A stretch of 64,000 nt of DNA, taken from Candidatus Firestoneibacteriota bacterium. Lineage in GTDB: Bacteria > Oederibacteriota > Muellerivitia > Muellerivitales > Muellerivitaceae. The notes below the pieces were generated by a model. It was given only the letters and a program-made list of their open reading frames with translations, was not told the origin of the DNA and did no database searches. Positions 46,383 to 57,170 of this stretch are shown in pieces (positions within the stretch are counted from its first letter, which is position 1; the number at the start of each line of letters is the position of its first letter). The translations under genes were made by a program, and so were the position numbers. Location: contig JABDGD010000001.1 in the NCBI GenBank assembly GCA_013286205.1, forward strand, positions 1 to 64,000, written 5' to 3'.

Positions 46383-48851
46383 GTGCACCTAACGGCTCAA
46401 AAACTAAAATCGTTATCAACGAAAGCGATGCTATTCGCCTTTCTTTTACTTTGTCTTTTCTTGCAAGCGCTTCCAGCTGCTGCCAAGCCGCCATATCAAG
46501 TTTTGTGCTATGCCCTACAAAATACCATGGCTCCCGCCGGTAGTCTTTCAGACACGGGACAAGGGGCGGCAATTAATTGGACAACCGATGTTCCATGGAA
46601 TGACCTCACCATGGTGGCTGACGCCTTTTTGGAACCCAAAGCCAACGATACCTTTACTAATCAAGGCGCGAAGGGCAGCGCGTTGATCAACGCGGCCCAT
46701 GCGCAAAATGAACGATGCATTGTTTCACTTGGTGGAGCGGGACAGGACGGAGGTTTTCCAACACTCTGCGCTTCAGCAGCCTCGCGCACAGCTTTTGCCA
46801 CGGCGGTAACTACTATGGTGGCGGCGGATGGATATGACGGTGTGGATATTGACTGGGAAACTACCGGTGCCGCAAGCCAAGCCAACGCGACCGCCATGAT
46901 GCAGGCGCTCTACACCGCGATTAAAGCCTTGCCCAATTGCAGCGTGGATGGAAAAGCCCATACGCTGGCTTTTACGACCAATCCTTCTTATTCCGCTATC
47001 TTCAATATGACTACCTTAGGCAGTTATACCGATTGGTGTTTGTTCATGGGTTACGATTGGTATGACACGCCCGCCACTTACGCTAACGGTCCCTTAAACG
47101 GTGTCAGCCCGAGCTGTGTCAGCAGCATTACGGGTATGACTAACGGAAGCCAGTGGAGTTATCCGATCAGCAAAATGATTTTGGGCTGCCCTCTTTATAC
47201 TAATGATTACAACGCGGGCATTGAAATCGATACACTCTCCATTCTTCACCTGGGAACCGCCGGAGCTTATAACACGTCTTATGCCGAACAGGCTTATACC
47301 GCGAACGGTAATACGGATTATGTGGACACGGCTCAAAGCTATTGCGACAAAATTAATTGGGCGATTCACGCGGGGTTGATGGGTATCGGTATGTGGGATA
47401 TGGGCCAAGGCTTGCCCTATACGGATAGCACCATGACCAATATTTGGAATACGATTGGCGGCAATAGCGCCTGTTTAACCGTAGTGGGCGCCACCAATAC
47501 TCCCACCGTTACATTTACCAATACCGTTGTTCATACCGCCACGCCCTCAGCGACATTTACCAATACGGCCAGCAAAACCGCTACTTCTACCTTCACCAAT
47601 ACGATCGCTACGACGGCAACATTTACTAACACAGCCAGCAAAACAGCGACGATGACTTTTACCAATACGACGGTTAATACCTCAACCACGACCAATACCG
47701 CCAGTAAGACGGCGACTTATACGGTAACCTCTACGGCGACCTTAACCTTTACAAACACGGTGCCTCACACACCGACCTCGACGATGACTAATACCGCCAG
47801 CAAAACCGCTACCAATACCTCAACCGCGACAGTTAGCATGACTTTTACCAATACGGTCGCTCATACCAATACGCCAACGATTACGAATTCGCCGACTAAT
47901 ACAGCCTCCGCCACGGTGACTAATACGGGTACTCTGCCGCCCACTAATTCTCCTACCATTACGGATACGCCGACAAATACCGCCACGCTTACCAGCACTT
48001 ATACCCTTACCGCCACCACAACCAATACTCCATCAATGACGATGACCAATACACCTATTGCGACATCCACTTTTAGCAATACGCCGGTGATTACCAGCAC
48101 TTTCACGTTAACACCAGTTCTCACCGCGACTTTTACGAATACGCTGATGTCCACCTCAACGGCGACTAGTACATACACAGCGTCTTTTACCCATACAAAT
48201 ACGGCTGTCGACACCGCGACCTCAAGCTTTACACCTACGGCTACCGCGACCAACAGCTTTACCAGCACCAATACCTCAACCTTTACCGCTACGCCCAGCT
48301 TTACGGCCACGCATACACCAGTAAATACCTCCACCGGCACCTGGACAGTCACTTCAACTTATACATCTTCGCCGACACCTGTTTTGGCGGGTTGTCCTGG
48401 CGTTCCTGTATGGAGCGGAACACAGGTGGCTTACACACAGGGTCAGGAAATAGGTTACAACGGGGAACTTTATGTGTGTTTGCAGGGTCATACATCTCTG
48501 CCGGGATTAACGCCGCCCACTCAATCTTCACTTTGGAAAGATATGGGGCCTTGCGGATCCACTCCGACCGCGACGAGCGGGCATGGTAATCCGGTGGTTT
48601 ATCCCAATCCTTGCACGGGTTCCACCGCTACGATTAAGCTTCCGATCAGTGATGCTGCTAATGTGAAGGTGCAAATTTTCACGCTGGCGTTCCGTGAAGT
48701 TCAAACTGTCAAAGTGGCGCAGATGTCGGGTGACACTCTGTCGATTACACTTGTCGACAAAAGCGGGCATCAGCTGGCAGATGGTCTTTATTACTTTGTC
48801 ATTCAGATCAACGGTAATCGTTGGGTGGACAAGGTGCTTGTCCTGCGCTGA
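46383..48851 (+). CDS. secreted GH18 chitinase-like enzyme with CBM5/12-like module
   Basis: 822 residues; GTG start with AAGGG about 8 bases upstream. Signal peptide to PAAA-K (about 34), followed by KPPYQVLCY as in the other GH18 genes here. Catalytic motif DGVDIDWE (152-159), with SLGGAGQDGGF upstream. The Thr linker is ~370-665 and contains repeated NTASKTAT blocks. A CBM5/12-like chitin-binding module (~668-724) shows PVWSGTQVAYTQGQEIGYNGELYVC and SLWKDMGPC. The terminus is VVYPNPCTG...DGLYYFVIQI...KVLVLR. Directly downstream of the LacI-family gene. Confidence 0.9.
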   Translation: MHLTAQKLKSLSTKAMLFAFLLLCLFLQALPAAAKPPYQVLCYALQNTMAPAGSLSDTGQGAAINWTTDVPWNDLTMVADAFLEPKANDTFTNQGAKGSALINAAHAQNERCIVSLGGAGQDGGFPTLCASAASRTAFATAVTTMVAADGYDGVDIDWETTGAASQANATAMMQALYTAIKALPNCSVDGKAHTLAFTTNPSYSAIFNMTTLGSYTDWCLFMGYDWYDTPATYANGPLNGVSPSCVSSITGMTNGSQWSYPISKMILGCPLYTNDYNAGIEIDTLSILHLGTAGAYNTSYAEQAYTANGNTDYVDTAQSYCDKINWAIHAGLMGIGMWDMGQGLPYTDSTMTNIWNTIGGNSACLTVVGATNTPTVTFTNTVVHTATPSATFTNTASKTATSTFTNTIATTATFTNTASKTATMTFTNTTVNTSTTTNTASKTATYTVTSTATLTFTNTVPHTPTSTMTNTASKTATNTSTATVSMTFTNTVAHTNTPTITNSPTNTASATVTNTGTLPPTNSPTITDTPTNTATLTSTYTLTATTTNTPSMTMTNTPIATSTFSNTPVITSTFTLTPVLTATFTNTLMSTSTATSTYTASFTHTNTAVDTATSSFTPTATATNSFTSTNTSTFTATPSFTATHTPVNTSTGTWTVTSTYTSSPTPVLAGCPGVPVWSGTQVAYTQGQEIGYNGELYVCLQGHTSLPGLTPPTQSSLWKDMGPCGSTPTATSGHGNPVVYPNPCTGSTATIKLPISDAANVKVQIFTLAFREVQTVKVAQMSGDTLSITLVDKSGHQLADGLYYFVIQINGNRWVDKVLVLR
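47491..48380 (+). repeat. Thr-x-Thr-x linker repeat
   Basis: About 296 codons; [17 protein letters not shown] blocks recur at roughly 60-120-base intervals in the first half. Confidence 0.88.
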
Positions 48852-48972
48852 ACTTCTTTGTCGACAAATTACTTAAATTCAAATGACAAAATAATTATAG
48901 TTTTGGTTAACTATTGGCCGAGTACTTGCATTTCTATTTCCCAGTCGATATTTCAGGGGAGAACACTAAGAA

Positions 48973-50742
48973 ATGCGTGGTTTTTTGCGGTTAAATATGA
49001 AAACGTTTTCCATTTTTTACGTTTTAGTCATATTTTTGGCTCTTTCAGCCCAATCCGTTTTGGCCAAGCCTCCTTATAAGGTCATTGGTTATCTCGAAAA
49101 CAACAACAACGGCAACAGCCGCAATCAGGTTTTGAGTGAAGCCAACATTCCCTGGAACTATCTGACTTCTCTTTATATGGCTTTTGCGTCCATTAGCGGT
49201 ACCAACGTTTCTTATACGCCCCGCAACTGGGGAGGCGCCAACTACACCAGCCTGGTAGCTTTAGCGCACACTAATAACACCCGTATTTATCTTTCCATAG
49301 GAGGGGCAGGGTCGGATGGTGTTTTTGGACCGGCCACTAATTCAGCGGGAAATATCACAACCTTTGTGAACAACATCATGGCGCTGGTTCTGGCGGGGGA
49401 TGGCGGCGGCGTGAACAGCTACGATGGTGTGGACGTGGATTGGGAATTTCCAACCGCGGCTGAAAAAACTCAATTCATGAATTTTATGATCGCTCTCTCA
49501 GCGGCCCTTCGCGCGCATAACGCCTATGACGGCCAACCCATGGGGTTGGACTTTTTTACCTCAGCGGGCTCTCAAATTTGCGGTGTGAATTGGGCGACTA
49601 TCGGCACTTATGTGGACAACGCTATTTTGAGCGGTTACGACTACAGCACTTCGGTAAGCGGGGTGGTTTACAACGGGCCAGTTTCGGTTCCGGGGACTGA
49701 TACCTATACGGATTGCGCGGGTGCGAGCCGGTTGGAGTGCAGCTCGGATAACGCCAAAAAACTGAACGCCGACGGATTTCCTTACAGCCAAATGGTGCTG
49801 GGTTGTCCTTTGTATCTGGATGTGGCGGGAACCGATATGTACACGGTATTAGCCCAGCCTTTTGTCAGTTATAGCGCGTTGGAAATGGAATCGCTTTACA
49901 CTTCTTATACGAGCTATGGGGCTAACGACGCACAAGCTTTTTGTAATAAGATCAGCTGGGCAGTGGGGCAAAAGGGAATGGCCGGGGTTGCCCTTTGGGA
50001 AATTTCTATGGCCTGTCCTTACACTAACGCGAATATGACCAGCTTGTGGGCCGCCATTACGGACAGCTCGAGCTGTGTGACTTTACCAACTGCGACCGCG
50101 ACAGCCACCACCGCTTATACCAATACTTTTACACCGACCAACACTTCCACCTTCACTCAAACCCCGACTAACACTTACACGCCGACCTTTACCGCAACGC
50201 TGACCAACACGTTCACGCCAACTAATACGGATACGCCCGGCGGCTTTACGGCGACATTTACCAATACTTTTACAACCACCTCGACGCCGACAGACACCTT
50301 TACTTCAACACCCACTCCAACCAATACGCCGGCCGGCGGCGCGCCGACCTCTACGTTTACTTTGACCCCGACGAATACTTATACGGTCACCTCTACCTTT
50401 ACGGCTACGCCGGTCAATTCCACCACCAATACTCCGACCAATACTGCGACACCCACTGGAACAGCGTTGCCGAAGAATCCCTTGGTTTATCCCAATCCGG
50501 CCACGGGAAGTACGGTTGAGATTCAGGTACCCATTACTAAAGCCTCTAATGTGACGATTAAGATTTTCACCTTAGCTTTGAGAGTGGTGCAAGTTCATAC
50601 CGAAAGCATGCTGCCGATGGGTGTGGATGTGACTGTGCCGTTGATTGATAAATATGGTTATGGCCTGGCTAATGGACTTTATTACTTTGTGATTGAGGCT
50701 AATGGCCAAAGATGGGTGAATAAGGTACTCGTCCTACGTTGA
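48973..50742 (+). CDS. secreted GH18 chitinase-like enzyme
   Basis: 589 residues; AGGGGAGAA is about 9 bases before ATG 48973. In-frame ATG 48997 is a possible second start. The signal peptide ends at VLA-K, then KPPYKVIGY. Catalytic motif DGVDVDWE (151-158), preceded by [11 protein letters not shown]. The Thr linker (~371-495) includes Gly-rich interruptions (PGGF, PAGGAP). No CBM5/12 is present. The terminus is [17 protein letters not shown]...[23 protein letters not shown] (last ~90 residues). A palindromic operator-like site covers codons 9-13. Confidence 0.89.
   Translation: MRGFLRLNMKTFSIFYVLVIFLALSAQSVLAKPPYKVIGYLENNNNGNSRNQVLSEANIPWNYLTSLYMAFASISGTNVSYTPRNWGGANYTSLVALAHTNNTRIYLSIGGAGSDGVFGPATNSAGNITTFVNNIMALVLAGDGGGVNSYDGVDVDWEFPTAAEKTQFMNFMIALSAALRAHNAYDGQPMGLDFFTSAGSQICGVNWATIGTYVDNAILSGYDYSTSVSGVVYNGPVSVPGTDTYTDCAGASRLECSSDNAKKLNADGFPYSQMVLGCPLYLDVAGTDMYTVLAQPFVSYSALEMESLYTSYTSYGANDAQAFCNKISWAVGQKGMAGVALWEISMACPYTNANMTSLWAAITDSSSCVTLPTATATATTAYTNTFTPTNTSTFTQTPTNTYTPTFTATLTNTFTPTNTDTPGGFTATFTNTFTTTSTPTDTFTSTPTPTNTPAGGAPTSTFTLTPTNTYTVTSTFTATPVNSTTNTPTNTATPTGTALPKNPLVYPNPATGSTVEIQVPITKASNVTIKIFTLALRVVQVHTESMLPMGVDVTVPLIDKYGYGLANGLYYFVIEANGQRWVNKVLVLR
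48999..49010. promoter_or_regulatory. LacI-type operator candidate over the start region
   Basis: GAAAACGTTTTC is a perfect 12-bp CG-centred palindrome 26 bases into the GH18 coding sequence, overlapping the alternative ATG 48997. Confidence 0.5.
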
Positions 50743-50800
50743 GGTTTCAAACCGAAACGTAAGATATGGACGTACCAATGCCTATTAGCATTGGTACATT
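50741..50800 (+). other. two-hairpin element downstream of GH18 gene (copy 1)
   Basis: Begins at the stop codon: GGTTTCAAACC hairpin, then GTACCAATGC (50772-50781) / GCATTGGTAC (50788-50797), a perfect 10-bp stem with loop CTATTA. A related element follows the GH18 gene ending at 57170. Possibly a terminator or RNA-stability element; no long T-tract. Confidence 0.6.
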
Positions 50801-50872
50801 CTGCGTTGACCCTTAGAAATTCCTTATTATTTAAACAGTGGTATACTTTTATTCGCCTTATTTACACGATTG

Positions 50873-50884
50873 AAAAGCGCTTTT
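50873..50884. promoter_or_regulatory. LacI-type operator candidate
   Basis: AAAAGCGCTTTT, a perfect 12-bp CG-centred palindrome 34 bases before ATG 50919. Confidence 0.6.
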
Positions 50885-50918
50885 TACTTCAGCTACTTTG
50901 ATGGGGAATGACTAATCC

Positions 50919-52751
50919 ATGAGGGTCTTTTTGCAATTAAGACTAAAATCGTTTTTCTGTTTTAGCCTTTGTATGTCCTCCTTGGCTATTCCATCCTCTT
51001 CTCTTTGGGCAAAACCGCCCTATATCGTCGCGCCTTATGTTCAAACGGGCGACAGCGGAACCATTACTCCCGCTGGTGTTCCTTGGTCTGATATTACCCA
51101 CCTTTATGAAGCTTTTGGAAATGTCAGTTCTACCAATCCCTTCGCTTCCTTTGCCCAACCAGGGCCGTGGGCCACTTTAGTTTCGACGGCTCATACCAAT
51201 AGTACCCGCGTTTATATTTCTTTCGGCGGCGCGGGTGTTTCGGACGGGACTTGGTCGGTCGCGACTAACGGCACTAATCTGAATAATTTCATCACCCAAA
51301 TCATGAATGTGGTTTCAACGAACAATTTTGACGGTGTGGATATTGACTGGGAATTTCCAGTCGTTGGCGACAAAGGCCAATTTACCAATTTAATGCAGGG
51401 TCTGGCCACGCAGCTTCACGCGCTCAGCGCTTATGACGGAAATCCCAAAGGACTCACTTTTTATATCAGCCCGGGTTCTCAAATTTGCGGTGTGGACTGG
51501 GCAACACTGGTGAGTGTGGTGGATTACGGTGTGCAGGGCGGCTATGACTATAACGTCACAGCCGGGGGTGTGGTTTACAACGGCCCGGTGAGTTTGCCGA
51601 ATACAGCGGGTGTCAGCTTTACGGATTGCTTCGGCACTCAGCGCCCGCTGGATAGTTCGGCCAATATCGCTGACATCGTGGGCAGAGGATGGTCCTGGAG
51701 TAAAACCATTATGGGCTGTCCCTTATATATTGAAAACGGCGGCAACAGCAGTGTGAATACAGTTATCGGCGGCGGTACTTTTGTTTCCGCTGCCAGCGCA
51801 GTGGAGATGGAATCGGTTTACACCTATGGCGGCAGCAATTACGGGGTGAATGACCGAGACGCCTTTTGTAATAAAATTAACTACGCTCTGAGTAAAGGTA
51901 TGCCGGGTATCAGTATGTGGGATTTGGGAAAAGCCTATCCTACTGGCGGCGCCAATGTTTCCGCTATCTGGAACGTGATCGGGGGGAATGACGCCTGTTT
52001 GAGTTTAGCCACGGCAACCTTTACCAATACAGCCACCGCTACCGCGACCAACACCTCTACTCATACCGCGACTAATACAGCGACACATACGCCCACTCAT
52101 ACGGTAACCAACACTGCTACGGCCACCGCCACTCATACAGCTACCAATACAGCTACTTCTACCATTACGGATACCCCCAGCGGGCCGACGAACACTTTCA
52201 CTGACACGCCTACGACTACCGCTACCTCAACTTCGACCAATACGGCTACTCAAACCGCGACCAATACGCCGACCAATACTTGTACCGAAACCTGCACCAA
52301 TACGGCCACCCGAACTATGACTAATACACCTGTGGATACCAATACTCCCACCTATACTCCAACACAGACCTTTACCAACACGATTACGAATACTCCTACC
52401 CATACACCTACCATTACCATTACCTTCACCAACACTCCTATATATACGGAAACTCCAACGGCCACCAATACGCCTTCCACGGGTAATCCGGTGGTTTATC
52501 CCAACCCAGTGTCGGGTCCGACGGTGACGGTTCAGGTTCCCTTAAGAAGGCCATCCAATGTGTCGATTAAGATTTTCACCATTGCCTTTAGATTGGTGGC
52601 GACCCAGACGCAAACCCAGCAGCCGGTGGGAGTTGATATCGTCGTGCCTTTGATCGACAAGAGCGGAGTGGCTCTGGCCAATGGTCTTTATTACTTCGTG
52701 ATCGAGGCCAATAACCAAAGGTGGATTAAAAAGGTACTGGTGATTCGATAG
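50919..52751 (+). CDS. secreted GH18 chitinase-like enzyme
   Basis: 610 residues; GGGGA lies upstream of the ATG. The signal peptide ends near LWA-K, followed by KPPYIVAPY. Catalytic motif DGVDIDWE (138-145), with [12 protein letters not shown] upstream. The linker (~365-520) is Ala-rich with His ([14 protein letters not shown]), unlike most others, and contains CTETCTNT. The terminus is [18 protein letters not shown]...[24 protein letters not shown] perfect operator-like palindrome lies 34 bases upstream. Confidence 0.89.
   Translation: MRVFLQLRLKSFFCFSLCMSSLAIPSSSLWAKPPYIVAPYVQTGDSGTITPAGVPWSDITHLYEAFGNVSSTNPFASFAQPGPWATLVSTAHTNSTRVYISFGGAGVSDGTWSVATNGTNLNNFITQIMNVVSTNNFDGVDIDWEFPVVGDKGQFTNLMQGLATQLHALSAYDGNPKGLTFYISPGSQICGVDWATLVSVVDYGVQGGYDYNVTAGGVVYNGPVSLPNTAGVSFTDCFGTQRPLDSSANIADIVGRGWSWSKTIMGCPLYIENGGNSSVNTVIGGGTFVSAASAVEMESVYTYGGSNYGVNDRDAFCNKINYALSKGMPGISMWDLGKAYPTGGANVSAIWNVIGGNDACLSLATATFTNTATATATNTSTHTATNTATHTPTHTVTNTATATATHTATNTATSTITDTPSGPTNTFTDTPTTTATSTSTNTATQTATNTPTNTCTETCTNTATRTMTNTPVDTNTPTYTPTQTFTNTITNTPTHTPTITITFTNTPIYTETPTATNTPSTGNPVVYPNPVSGPTVTVQVPLRRPSNVSIKIFTIAFRLVATQTQTQQPVGVDIVVPLIDKSGVALANGLYYFVIEANNQRWIKKVLVIR
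52010..52485 (+). repeat. Thr-x linker repeat, Ala/His-rich type
   Basis: About 158 codons of alternating Thr, with Ala, Asn, His and Pro in the intervening positions. Confidence 0.88.
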
Positions 52752-52835
52752 CTCTAGTTAAGAGGTTTTTGACTCAATTGGCTTTGTTTCCTGCTAAATT
52801 GAAGTCGAAGTTCACTCCGTTTTCGGAAACGAACC

Positions 52836-54665
52836 TTGAAAAAGCTTCCACCCAAATCAAAATCAAACTGGTTTCAAAACGTTCAGAATTACTACTGGCT
52901 CCACGATGTCATGCAGATTTACGTGGGCCTGCCCACCTGGGTTTTACTATCAGATGGTTCCAGAAACATCGATTGGATGGAGTTGACCCCTCAATCGGCC
53001 ACGCAATTGCGGCCCGGCCACTTTGACATCCGTTATGGCAAAGAATACGAGCGGCATCTTTACTACATGCGTTCCATCAAGCGCATGGTCAAAGAAAAGA
53101 AAGCGTTTATTGACCAATATGACGGCTTTTATGATTTCTTTCTGCCGCTGCCCCCGCACGAGAAAAGACAGGGTGTGCTTTACAGCGGGTTCTTTTTACG
53201 CCACCCCCCGGATTGGAATTCTCTAGCGGAACGCTGGCGTAAATTGACGGGACGGGTGCCGGTGGACTCCGATCCGGAATTTGTCAGCTATGCCCGGATG
53301 GTTTTAAAACTTCCTGTTTTGGATGAGACTCTTTTGAAGGGTGTGAGAGAGTTTTTGGAATGCTATGCCGATTTTTTAACGGGTCACACCGAGGGCATGC
53401 CCATCTATGAGAAAATTGACCACTTGAGAAAAAATCTTTTCGCGGTCCGTCTGCCTAATCCTTCCTGGAGCCAGGAAGCTTTGGGTTTGGAGCCTTTGGT
53501 TCCTCCGCCCTGGGCCTGGTACCCCGATAAAAAGCTGGCGCCCTGGATGATTGAAGAACTGGGGATTACCCGCATCCCCACCACGGTTTTCGCGGTCATG
53601 CCTTTACACCAGGGCTCTGAAGGAAAAGATTCAGTGAAGACGCTGATTCGAAACGCTCAGATTCAAAAAGAGTGTTTGGCCTTTGTTCGTAAAACGCCGG
53701 AACTGGTCGCGGAAAAACTTCAAGATTACGGCGTTGTTTTTATGACCTCGGCGGATCCGAAGAAAAATGAAGTGCAGGCCAGGCTTCAGGTGAAAGACCG
53801 CGCCGAGATGGTACAAAAGTTTCTCAGCAAACAGTTTGGTTTGAAGTCGGTGGTGGGTATTGGCCGGCCTGTGGCCGAGGGCAATGTTTTGTATCAAAGC
53901 TACAAAGAATCGGTTTTGGCTTTGCACTTGTGCATCCAAACTGAAAAACCTCTGATCTTTTACGACGAAAATCCCAGGGCGGGATTAGGGCCGGTTTATG
54001 TCCGTCTGGACCGGGCGGCGATGGACCTTTTGGAGGCTTACGAACAAACCTCTGTGGATGGAATTAAAATTTCCGGCGAGCGTTATGTCCGCGAAGTGTT
54101 AGAGTTCGCCTCGGGCAGTGTGGAAGTAGTTCGGGGACAGTTTTTATCCCTGTTGTTTCATTTTTTGGAAAGAGCCCGGAAACGGTCGGTTTTAAATCCG
54201 CAGGATGAAAAGAGCTACTCGGAACACTTTTGTAAATTGTTAGATAACGCTGACTCCATTTACCGTTTGATCGATGTTTTTAAAGAAACTCTGCGGGTTT
54301 TGTCGGTGCTGGCGGTCAATCCTTTGCACGGCTCCAAGGAAATACGCATGCAGACTATCCTTGATTTTTTGGCCGATAACTTTCAACAGCCTTTGCGTCT
54401 GCCTCAGGTCGCTAAAAAGTCAGGTTTCTCTGTGCCGATTTTCTGCAATGTTTTTAAAGAGACAACCGGCGTGAGCTTTATGGTTTATCTCAACAAACTT
54501 CGGGTAGAAGAGGCGAAGTCGCTTTTACGCAGCAGTCGCATGAATCTTCTTCAGGTAGGGCAGTCCTGCGGGTTTCAAACACCCCATCATTTCATCCGCA
54601 ACTTTAAACGCTGGACCGGCACCACGCCGGGTGATTACCGCAAAAACCCAGCCCGCTTCCGCTAA
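52836..54665 (+). CDS. AraC-family transcriptional regulator with PocR-like and degenerate GGDEF-like sensor regions
   Basis: 609 residues from TTG 52836. The C-terminal ~105 residues are an AraC/XylS DNA-binding domain: LRLPQVAKKSGFSVPIFCNVFKETTGVSFMVYLNKLRVEEAKSLLRSS, then LLQVGQSCGFQTPHHFIRNFKRWTGTTPGDYRK. The N-terminal half may contain a PocR-like sensor (WVLLSDGSRNIDWMELTP). Residues ~275-365 (IQKECLAFVRK...GRPVAEGNVLYQSYKESVLALHLC) resemble the catalytically dead GGDEF-like region of CdaR/YesN-type regulators. No signal peptide or membrane segment. It sits between GH18 genes and probably senses a carbohydrate signal. Confidence 0.83.
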   Translation: MKKLPPKSKSNWFQNVQNYYWLHDVMQIYVGLPTWVLLSDGSRNIDWMELTPQSATQLRPGHFDIRYGKEYERHLYYMRSIKRMVKEKKAFIDQYDGFYDFFLPLPPHEKRQGVLYSGFFLRHPPDWNSLAERWRKLTGRVPVDSDPEFVSYARMVLKLPVLDETLLKGVREFLECYADFLTGHTEGMPIYEKIDHLRKNLFAVRLPNPSWSQEALGLEPLVPPPWAWYPDKKLAPWMIEELGITRIPTTVFAVMPLHQGSEGKDSVKTLIRNAQIQKECLAFVRKTPELVAEKLQDYGVVFMTSADPKKNEVQARLQVKDRAEMVQKFLSKQFGLKSVVGIGRPVAEGNVLYQSYKESVLALHLCIQTEKPLIFYDENPRAGLGPVYVRLDRAAMDLLEAYEQTSVDGIKISGERYVREVLEFASGSVEVVRGQFLSLLFHFLERARKRSVLNPQDEKSYSEHFCKLLDNADSIYRLIDVFKETLRVLSVLAVNPLHGSKEIRMQTILDFLADNFQQPLRLPQVAKKSGFSVPIFCNVFKETTGVSFMVYLNKLRVEEAKSLLRSSRMNLLQVGQSCGFQTPHHFIRNFKRWTGTTPGDYRKNPARFR

Positions 54666-54686
54666 CTTGGTTTAAAAAGCCCTTTC

Positions 54687-54698
54687 GAAACCGTTTTC
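54687..54698. promoter_or_regulatory. LacI-type operator candidate
   Basis: GAAACCGTTTTC, CG-centred with one central mismatch, 118 bases before ATG 54816. Confidence 0.4.
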
Positions 54699-54815
54699 AA
54701 AATTATAAAAAGAACATTATTGTCATAAATAATGAACATCCTCGTTCGACCGGGTTTGGTATGGTTGATGGCGTTAAGACGGTTTGCCAAACCTTGACGG
54801 GGAAGAGCGCGAAAA

Positions 54816-57170
54816 ATGACGTTTTTACTAAAATCGTTTCTCAAACCTGCTTCAAAACTTCTCATTGTTCTGGCTTTTTTATTTTTGTCGCCGGTTTTGC
54901 TTTGGGCCAAGCCTTCCTACTGGGTTTATTCCTACATTGACGCGAATACGGATGTGAATGGGCAGGCCATTACGTTCGTCAATGATATTCCCTGGAACGA
55001 CATTACTCACCTGATTGACACTTTCGCGACGCCTAAAGCCAGCGGCGGATTGGATTCCACCAGCAGCTGCTTTGGGTCGGTTTTGGTCAACAACGCCCAT
55101 AGCCATTCTACCCGGGCCAATCTTTCCATCGGCGGCGCGGGAAACGGCGGTAGTTTTTCATCAGATGTGGGAACTTACCAGGCGACCTTTATTTCCAACA
55201 TCACCAAAGCGGTGACCCAGGTCGGCTATGACGGTATCGACATTGACTGGGAATTTCCCGCTTCGGGCGACCGGGCCAATCTGCAAAGCTTTATGACGAA
55301 TCTCTATAACGCCATCAAGGCGCTCCCGGCTTCGAGCGTGGATGGGCAAGCGCGAACACTGACTATCTATATTGGCTGCGGTGATGAGATGTGCGTGAGC
55401 AGTTGGGGCAATTTGGCCACGGCTTGTGACGCGATTATTTTGAGCGGTTATGATTTTGGCTATGACGTTTTTAACGGGCCTATTGTGGATACGAGCCAGA
55501 GCATGTCCAATTCTTGCGACGGTTTGTCCAGCGGCAACGCCGATGTGACGACCCTTTTTAACTTGCTGACCACCAATGGGGTTCCGGCTTCCAAATGTGT
55601 TTTGGGTTCGCCTCTTTATGGCAACTATCCGGCGGGCGGCTACAACGAAGTACCTATCATCACACTTTTGACTTCCGGCACGGCCGGCTCTTACAACGCG
55701 GCGGCGATGGAACAGCTTTATACCTACAGCGGCAACGCCACGACGGCTAATACGCAGCAGTCCTTTTGCGACAAGATTAACTGGGCCTTGGGCAAAGGGA
55801 TGAAGGGAATCGGTCTTTGGGATACGGCTCAGGCTTGCCCGATTACCAATGCTTATGCCTCGGCCATCTGGAACACGATTGGCGGCAACAATGCCTGCGT
55901 TACCGTAGGGGCTTCTACACCGACTGCTACTTTTACTAAAACAGTCACAAAAACCTTTACGGCGACCGCCACTATGACGGCCACGAGTACTTTCACCAAT
56001 ACAGTGGCTCATACCTCTACCCCTACCTTTACCAACACCGCCAGCAATACCGCTACTCGGACTTTTACTTTAACTGCGACCAATACGACCGCGAACACTT
56101 TGACGCCGACTGATACGAATACCGCGACCAATACCTATACCCGTACTTTTACACCGACCAGCACTAATACTTTCACCTCGACCATTACTCTAACCCCTGC
56201 GAATACCGCTTCCGCTACGGCCAGCAATACCGGCACGGTGCCGCCAACTCATTCGCCTACGGTGACTAACACCGCGTCAAACACCTTTACTTCAACGGAT
56301 ACTTCCACGGTTTTAAGTACCTCCACACCGACCTTTACCTTAACCGCCAGTAACACCGCAACTGCCAGCTACACGGGAACGGTTCCGCCAACTCATTCGC
56401 CGACGGTGACGAGTACTTTTTCCAACACCGCTACCTCAACTGATAGTTCTACCTTCACGAATACGCCGGTTCATACCTCTACGCCTACCTTTACCCCGAC
56501 AGCGACTTTGACTTTTACCCATACGGCGGTTTTTACGGCGACGCTGTCACCCACCGCCACCGTGACCAATAGTTTTACCACTACCTTCAGCCCTACCGTG
56601 ACACCGTCCTTTACTCCCACTCACACCACGCAAGTAACACTCACATTTACGCCGACCTTTACCAAAACCATTACGCCCGTGCCGCCTACCTACACGCCGA
56701 CTATTGTGGCGGGTTGTTCCGGCATACCGAATTGGAATGGAGGCTTTGTCGCTTATTCCCTGGGACAAAAGGCGGATTACAACAACGAGGTTTATCAATG
56801 TATTCAGGCGCATACTTCGGAACCCACCTGGGAGCCTCCGGTGGTTCCGGCGCTTTGGAAAGACTTGGGTGCTTGCGGGTCAAGTTCTTCAGGTTCAACC
56901 GCTTCTAACCCAGTGGTTTATCCCAATCCGGCTACGGGTTCGACAACCACCATTCAATTGCCGTCGTTCAATATGGCTAATGTGAAGGTGCAAATCTTTA
57001 CGGTGGCCATGAGGGAAGTTCAAACAAGGACGGCGGTCCAGGTAGTGGGGAACACACTGACAATTTCTTTATCGGATAAAAGCGGAACGGCTTTGGCGAA
57101 CGGTATTTACTACTTCGTTATTCAATGCAATGGCCAACGCTGGATGAATAAGGTGCTTGTTCTACGCTGA
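54816..57170 (+). CDS. secreted GH18 chitinase-like enzyme with CBM5/12-like module
   Basis: 784 residues; GGGGAAGAG precedes the ATG. The signal peptide ends at LWA-K, then KPSYWVYSY. Catalytic motif DGIDIDWE (139-146), preceded by LSIGGAGNGG. The Thr linker is ~367-628 with repeated GTVPPTHSPTVT blocks. A CBM5/12-like module (~630-690) shows PNWNGGFVAYSLGQKADYNNEVYQC and ALWKDLGAC. The terminus is [18 protein letters not shown]...NGIYYFVIQCNGQRWMNKVLVLR. It is closest in layout to the gene at 46383. Confidence 0.9.
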   Translation: MTFLLKSFLKPASKLLIVLAFLFLSPVLLWAKPSYWVYSYIDANTDVNGQAITFVNDIPWNDITHLIDTFATPKASGGLDSTSSCFGSVLVNNAHSHSTRANLSIGGAGNGGSFSSDVGTYQATFISNITKAVTQVGYDGIDIDWEFPASGDRANLQSFMTNLYNAIKALPASSVDGQARTLTIYIGCGDEMCVSSWGNLATACDAIILSGYDFGYDVFNGPIVDTSQSMSNSCDGLSSGNADVTTLFNLLTTNGVPASKCVLGSPLYGNYPAGGYNEVPIITLLTSGTAGSYNAAAMEQLYTYSGNATTANTQQSFCDKINWALGKGMKGIGLWDTAQACPITNAYASAIWNTIGGNNACVTVGASTPTATFTKTVTKTFTATATMTATSTFTNTVAHTSTPTFTNTASNTATRTFTLTATNTTANTLTPTDTNTATNTYTRTFTPTSTNTFTSTITLTPANTASATASNTGTVPPTHSPTVTNTASNTFTSTDTSTVLSTSTPTFTLTASNTATASYTGTVPPTHSPTVTSTFSNTATSTDSSTFTNTPVHTSTPTFTPTATLTFTHTAVFTATLSPTATVTNSFTTTFSPTVTPSFTPTHTTQVTLTFTPTFTKTITPVPPTYTPTIVAGCSGIPNWNGGFVAYSLGQKADYNNEVYQCIQAHTSEPTWEPPVVPALWKDLGACGSSSSGSTASNPVVYPNPATGSTTTIQLPSFNMANVKVQIFTVAMREVQTRTAVQVVGNTLTISLSDKSGTALANGIYYFVIQCNGQRWMNKVLVLR
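55915..56703 (+). repeat. Thr-x-Thr-x linker repeat
   Basis: About 263 codons; a longer unit around PPTHSPTVT occurs twice (near 56241 and 56388). Confidence 0.88.
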
